In this document: piece after piece, positions 15,251 through 19,634 of the stretch
Numbering within the stretch: the stretch's first letter is position 1
Layout of the letters: the number at the start of each line of letters is the position of its first letter
Assembly (NCBI GenBank): GCA_946886845.1
Contig: CAMPJH010000009.1
Coordinates: 1-19,634 of the forward strand
DNA: 19,634 bases
DNA from: an uncultured Sphingomonas sp.
Lineage (GTDB): Bacteria > Pseudomonadota > Alphaproteobacteria > Sphingomonadales > Sphingomonadaceae
Reading direction: 5' to 3'
The notes under the pieces: model-generated
Told to the model about the DNA's origin: nothing
Seen by the model: the letters and a program-made list of their open reading frames with translations, nothing else
The model's database searches: none
Position numbers and translations under genes: made by a program

Positions 15251-15256
15251 CCTGTA

Positions 15257-15649
15257 ATGCGAAAAACCGAAACCCCCGAAGGCCGTTCGGTCCGCCTGCT
15301 TCGCGTCGGCGAGCAGGTGCGCCACGTGCTGAGCGAGATCCTGCAGCGCGGCGACGTTCACGATGAGACGCTGCAGAGCCATCTCGTCAGCATCACCGAA
15401 GTGCGGATGTCGCCCGACCTTCGTCACGCCACCGCGTTCGTCAAGCCGCTGCTCGGCCAGGACGAGGACATTGTGCTCAAGGCGCTCCGCACCCACACCG
15501 CTTACCTGCAGCGAGAAGTCGCACAGCGGGTCCGGACCAAATATGCGGCGAAGCTCAAGTTCCTTGCCGACGAAAGCTTCGACGAAGGCGGCCGCATCGA
15601 CCAGCTGCTGCGCGCGCCCAAGGTCGCCCAGGACCTGGACGAGGAATGA
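15257..15649 (+). CDS. rbfA: Ribosome-binding factor A
   Basis: This 130-residue protein of the single-KH RbfA fold binds the 30S subunit during 16S rRNA maturation and supports growth at low temperature. Family marks are [17 protein letters not shown] (13-29), [14 protein letters not shown] (52-65) and [19 protein letters not shown] (100-118), the last a characteristic RbfA ending. The ATG at 15257 is served by GAGGG at 15246-15250, which belongs to the preceding palindromic repeat. The stop overlaps the GNAT gene by four bases (ATGA). In most relatives truB follows directly; here two extra genes come first. Confidence 0.94.
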   Translation: MRKTETPEGRSVRLLRVGEQVRHVLSEILQRGDVHDETLQSHLVSITEVRMSPDLRHATAFVKPLLGQDEDIVLKALRTHTAYLQREVAQRVRTKYAAKLKFLADESFDEGGRIDQLLRAPKVAQDLDEE

Positions 15650-16176
15650 GCGGGCTCGATGCGCCCATGCAGGGCGACGGCTGCCGCGCCGAGCCAATCA
15701 CTGAGGCGCATCGCCAAGCGCTCAAGGCCGCGTGCGCCGAGGATCCCGACATCTGGCAGCTTTATGCGCTCAACTTCGGCCCAGAAGGCTTCGACGCAAG
15801 CTTCGACCGCATAGCAGCCCTACCCTGGCACCGCTTCGCTTTGTTCGACGGTGACGAGCTCGCCGGAATGAGCTGCTTCATCAATCCCGACGCCAAGCGC
15901 GGCACCGTCGAGATCGGCAACACTTATTACCGCCCGAAATTCCGCGGCACCGGCTTCAACCGGCGGGTCAAGGCCATGATGCTCGGCCGCGCGTTCGACA
16001 GCGGCATCCGCCGCGTCGAGTTCCGCGTCGATCGCCGCAACAAGCGCAGCCAGGCAGCGATGGCCAAGCTCGGCGCGGTCCGCGAGGGCGTCATGCGCGC
16101 CGACCGCATTACCTGGACAGGCCACGTCCGCGACACCGTGCTGTTCGCGATCCTCAAGGACGAATGGCCGCTATGA
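15646..16176 (+). CDS. GNAT-family N-acetyltransferase (RimJ/RimL-like)
   Basis: This 176-residue protein has the GNAT fold. [17 protein letters not shown] opens the domain. The acetyl-CoA pyrophosphate loop is [20 protein letters not shown] (95-114) with the R-x-x-G-T/G core at 100-103. [20 protein letters not shown] (124-143) is the typical beta5-alpha4 segment of the RimJ/RimL subgroup. Members acetylate ribosomal protein N-termini, amino acids, or antibiotics, and the substrate cannot be told from sequence. Overlaps with both neighbours (ATGA at 15646-15649 and 16173-16176) show that it is co-translated with rbfA. That context makes a ribosome-linked substrate attractive, but this is only inference. 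Confidence 0.88.
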   Translation: MSGLDAPMQGDGCRAEPITEAHRQALKAACAEDPDIWQLYALNFGPEGFDASFDRIAALPWHRFALFDGDELAGMSCFINPDAKRGTVEIGNTYYRPKFRGTGFNRRVKAMMLGRAFDSGIRRVEFRVDRRNKRSQAAMAKLGAVREGVMRADRITWTGHVRDTVLFAILKDEWPL

Positions 16177-16583
16177 TCCTTCGTACGCTTCTCCTGCTTT
16201 GCCTCGCCGCCTTCGCAACGGCGGCGACCGCCGAGCCGCTGACCATTCGCGTTGGCGAAAGCTGGGCGTTTTCGGTTCGGAACGGCCAGCCGGTCGGCGC
16301 GCATCGAGTCAAGCCGGCGGCCAAGCCGGGGCGCGGCGAAATCAAAGCGACGGTGACCTCGCTCGGCGGGACGACGATGACCCTGACCAACAACAGCGCC
16401 ACCAGCTACACCTTCCGCGCCGAGCTGGTCGGGGTTCGTTCCAAAGCCGCGCCAAGAACCTGCACGCTGCCGCCGAACATGAAGGCGGCGCTCGAATATT
16501 GGCCGCAGAAAGCCGCCGCGGTCCGGCTCAGCAACTTCCGGGCAACCACGGACGCCGGCAGCTGCCCGACGCCGGGTAACTGA
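16173..16583 (+). CDS. Small secreted protein of unknown function
   Basis: I do not recognise a family for this 136-residue protein. Residues 1-20 form a signal peptide ([20 protein letters not shown]) with a likely signal peptidase I cut after ATA. The mature part is beta-rich and Lys/Arg/Thr-rich, with cysteines at 97 and 131 that could pair in the periplasm. Two starts compete: ATG 16164 and ATG 16173. I chose the latter because it gives the same ATGA overlap with the upstream stop seen elsewhere in this operon, but AAGGA at 16156-16160 is spaced between the two options. The gene ends six bases before truB. An exported protein inside a translation-factor operon is unusual. Confidence 0.75.
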   Translation: MILRTLLLLCLAAFATAATAEPLTIRVGESWAFSVRNGQPVGAHRVKPAAKPGRGEIKATVTSLGGTTMTLTNNSATSYTFRAELVGVRSKAAPRTCTLPPNMKAALEYWPQKAAAVRLSNFRATTDAGSCPTPGN

Positions 16584-16589
16584 GCCTGA

Positions 16590-17480
16590 ATGCTCCACGG
16601 CTGGATCATCCTCGACAAGCCGGTCGGCCTCGGCTCGACCCAGGCGGTTTCAGCGGTCAAGCGCGCGCTTCGCGAAGCCGGCGAACCGAAGACCAAGGTC
16701 GGCCACGGCGGCACCCTCGATCCCTTGGCCAGCGGCGTTCTGCCGATCGCGCTCGGCGAGGCGACCAAGCTCGCCGGCCGGATGCTCGACGCAACCAAGG
16801 ACTATGAGTTCACCATCCGCTTCGGCGAGGAAACCGACACGCTCGACGCCGAGGGCCAGGTGGTCGCCACCAGTGTGGTTCGGCCGACGCGCGCTGAAAT
16901 CGAGGCGGTTCTGCCGCGCTTCACCGGCGCGATCGAGCAAGTCCCGCCGGCTTATTCGGCGCTGAAGATCGAAGGGAAAGCCGCCTACGCCCGGGCGCGC
17001 GCCGGCGAGGAGGTTGAAATGCAGCCGCGCAGCGTGACCATCCACGCCCTCCGCCTCGTCTCTGCCACCGCCGACCAAGCGACCCTTGCCGCCACCGTCT
17101 CCAAGGGCACCTACATCCGCAGCCTCGCCCGCGACATCGCGGTTGCGTTGAACAGCGTCGGCCACGTCACCATGTTGCGGCGGACGCGCTCTGGTCCGTT
17201 CTCGCTAGAATCGGCCATTTCGCTGGACTTTCTGTTCGAAGCCGCTAAGGCGCGGCAGCTCGATGGGGCGGTTGTTCCGCTTGAAGCGGCGCTGGACGAC
17301 ATCCCGGCCCTCCCCGTCACTCCCGACCAGGCACGTATGCTCCGACATGGACAGGTGCTTGCCGGTTTCCCGGAACGGCCGGGGCTTCAGCTGGCGACCG
17401 AGGGCTCGACCCCGGTCGCTCTGGTCGAAGCCGCGGCCGACGGCCTTCGGGTCGTCCGGGGTTTCAACATCGAACCATAG
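16590..17480 (+). CDS. truB: tRNA pseudouridine(55) synthase
   Basis: This 296-residue enzyme converts uridine 55 to pseudouridine in the tRNA T-loop. The N-terminus [16 protein letters not shown] and motif [15 protein letters not shown] (38-52) hold the catalytic Asp44. [20 protein letters not shown] (118-137) and [13 protein letters not shown] (172-184) complete the active-site region. A C-terminal domain continues to [10 protein letters not shown]. Length is close to the usual 300. The ATG has only a weak ribosome site, so translation may depend on the gene just upstream. The TAG stop overlaps the purine-rich ribosome site of rpsO. Confidence 0.95.
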   Translation: MLHGWIILDKPVGLGSTQAVSAVKRALREAGEPKTKVGHGGTLDPLASGVLPIALGEATKLAGRMLDATKDYEFTIRFGEETDTLDAEGQVVATSVVRPTRAEIEAVLPRFTGAIEQVPPAYSALKIEGKAAYARARAGEEVEMQPRSVTIHALRLVSATADQATLAATVSKGTYIRSLARDIAVALNSVGHVTMLRRTRSGPFSLESAISLDFLFEAAKARQLDGAVVPLEAALDDIPALPVTPDQARMLRHGQVLAGFPERPGLQLATEGSTPVALVEAAADGLRVVRGFNIEP

Positions 17481-17491
17481 GAGTGCTGACG

Positions 17492-17761
17492 ATGTCGATT
17501 ACCGCCGAAGACAAGCAGAAGCTGATCAAGAAACACGGCCGCGGCAAGGACGACACCGGATCTCCCGAGGTCCAGGTCGCCATCCTGACCAGCCGGATCC
17601 AGACGCTGACCGAGCATTTCAAGACCCACGCCAAGGACAACCATTCGCGGCGCGGCCTCTTGATGATGGTCAACAAGCGCCGCTCGCTGCTCGATTTCCT
17701 CCGCCGCGAGGACGAGCAACGCTACACCGATCTCATCGCGAAGCTCGGACTTCGCAAGTAA
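17492..17761 (+). CDS. rpsO: 30S ribosomal protein S15
   Basis: The protein is 89 residues from ATG 17492, exactly the standard S15 length. Family sequence is clear: [40 protein letters not shown] and [14 protein letters not shown]15 binds 16S rRNA early in 30S assembly. An in-frame GTG at 17483 would add three residues, but AGGAGTG (17479-17485) is properly spaced only from ATG 17492. It is followed by a hairpin and pnp, the conserved rpsO-pnp arrangement. Confidence 0.97.
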   Translation: MSITAEDKQKLIKKHGRGKDDTGSPEVQVAILTSRIQTLTEHFKTHAKDNHSRRGLLMMVNKRRSLLDFLRREDEQRYTDLIAKLGLRK

Positions 17762-17765
17762 CTGG

Positions 17766-17789
17766 AACGGCCCCCGCGAGGGGCCGTTT
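17766..17789 (+). terminator. Hairpin after rpsO, probable terminator or attenuator
   Basis: AACGGCCCC (17766-17774) pairs perfectly with GGGGCCGTT (17780-17788) around CGCGA, five bases after the rpsO stop. Only a short T-run (TTT, 17787-17789) follows, so termination is probably partial. This resembles the position of the E. coli rpsO attenuator upstream of pnp. Confidence 0.65.
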
Positions 17790-17799
17790 CGCATATCTG

Positions 17800-17892
17800 G
17801 CGCCTGCAATTCGGCAGGTGCGGATAGGGTCATACGGACCCGAGGAAGCGGGCGAAACGCCCGCATCGAGGCCCCGAGGCGCATAGGGCGCC
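17800..17892 (+). promoter_or_regulatory. Structured pnp 5' leader with four successive hairpins
   Basis: Four stems follow one another. They are GCGCCTGC/GCAGGTGC (17800-17807 with 17814-17821, one G-U pair), GGGTC/GACCC (17827-17831 with 17837-17841), GCGGGCG/CGCCCGC (17848-17854 with 17858-17864, AAA loop) and GGCGC/GCGCC (17878-17882 with 17888-17892). They fill the rpsO-pnp spacer just before the pnp ribosome site. In E. coli the pnp leader is cut by RNase III and PNPase represses itself there; a similar role is inferred here. Confidence 0.5.
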
Positions 17893-17910
17893 CGGAGTGA
17901 AGGAAAGCAA

Positions 17911-19634
<1,724 letters not shown>

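Noticed and set aside
12488..15697. A 1069-codon open frame antisense to infB and rbfA.
   Set aside because: It mirrors IF-2 and RbfA, which are certain. It is open because the sense genes avoid CTA, TTA and TCA codons, as GC-rich genes do. Its translation is low-complexity and matches no family.

Overview
This window is high-GC DNA (roughly two-thirds G+C by eye) from an alphaproteobacterium, most likely a sphingomonad (Sphingomonas or a relative). That placement is inferred from gene order and protein flavour, namely a YlxR-L7Ae fusion, a PNPase with an FFKR loop and a long-form cysteine synthase. No rRNA or tRNA gene is present to confirm it. I found no CRISPR array, insertion sequence, phage gene or tRNA, and no gene-free stretch over 300 bases.

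The backbone is a conserved housekeeping series on the + strand: corC C-terminus (1-378), lnt (873-2399), metK (2466-3680), trmB (4550-5251), rimP (9861-10385), nusA (10391-12022), ylxR/L7Ae (12003-12704), infB (12701-15208), rbfA (15257-15649), truB (16590-17480), rpsO (17492-17761) and pnp (17911 to beyond the right edge). It covers lipoprotein maturation, SAM synthesis and use, tRNA and rRNA modification, ribosome maturation, translation initiation, transcription antitermination and RNA decay.

Accessory genes interrupt this backbone at four places. (1) A VOC-fold gene lies antisense between corC and lnt. (2) A small secreted protein and a DUF1761-like membrane protein lie antisense between metK and trmB. 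(3) About 4.6 kb sits between trmB and rimP. It holds a cysteine synthase-1-Cys peroxiredoxin pair, a PQQ-type sugar dehydrogenase lipoprotein (antisense), and a type III polyketide synthase translationally coupled to an isoprenylcysteine-methyltransferase-family protein. (4) A GNAT acetyltransferase and a small secreted protein are threaded between rbfA and truB with 4-nt start/stop overlaps.

The most interesting parts are the type III PKS/methyltransferase pair, which resembles BpsA-BpsB and SrsA-SrsB alkylpyrone/alkylresorcinol pathways; a MetK whose normally near-invariant GAGDQG signature reads GAGEHG; a ladder of GC hairpins between rpsO and pnp; and a REP-like palindrome between infB and rbfA that also supplies the rbfA ribosome binding site. 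In addition, all three convergent gene pairs overlap by the same four bases, CTAG. A clear sigma70-type promoter lies upstream of rimP. Several starts are non-ATG (TTG for ylxR, GTG for the PKS) and rest on ribosome binding sites and reading-frame logic.
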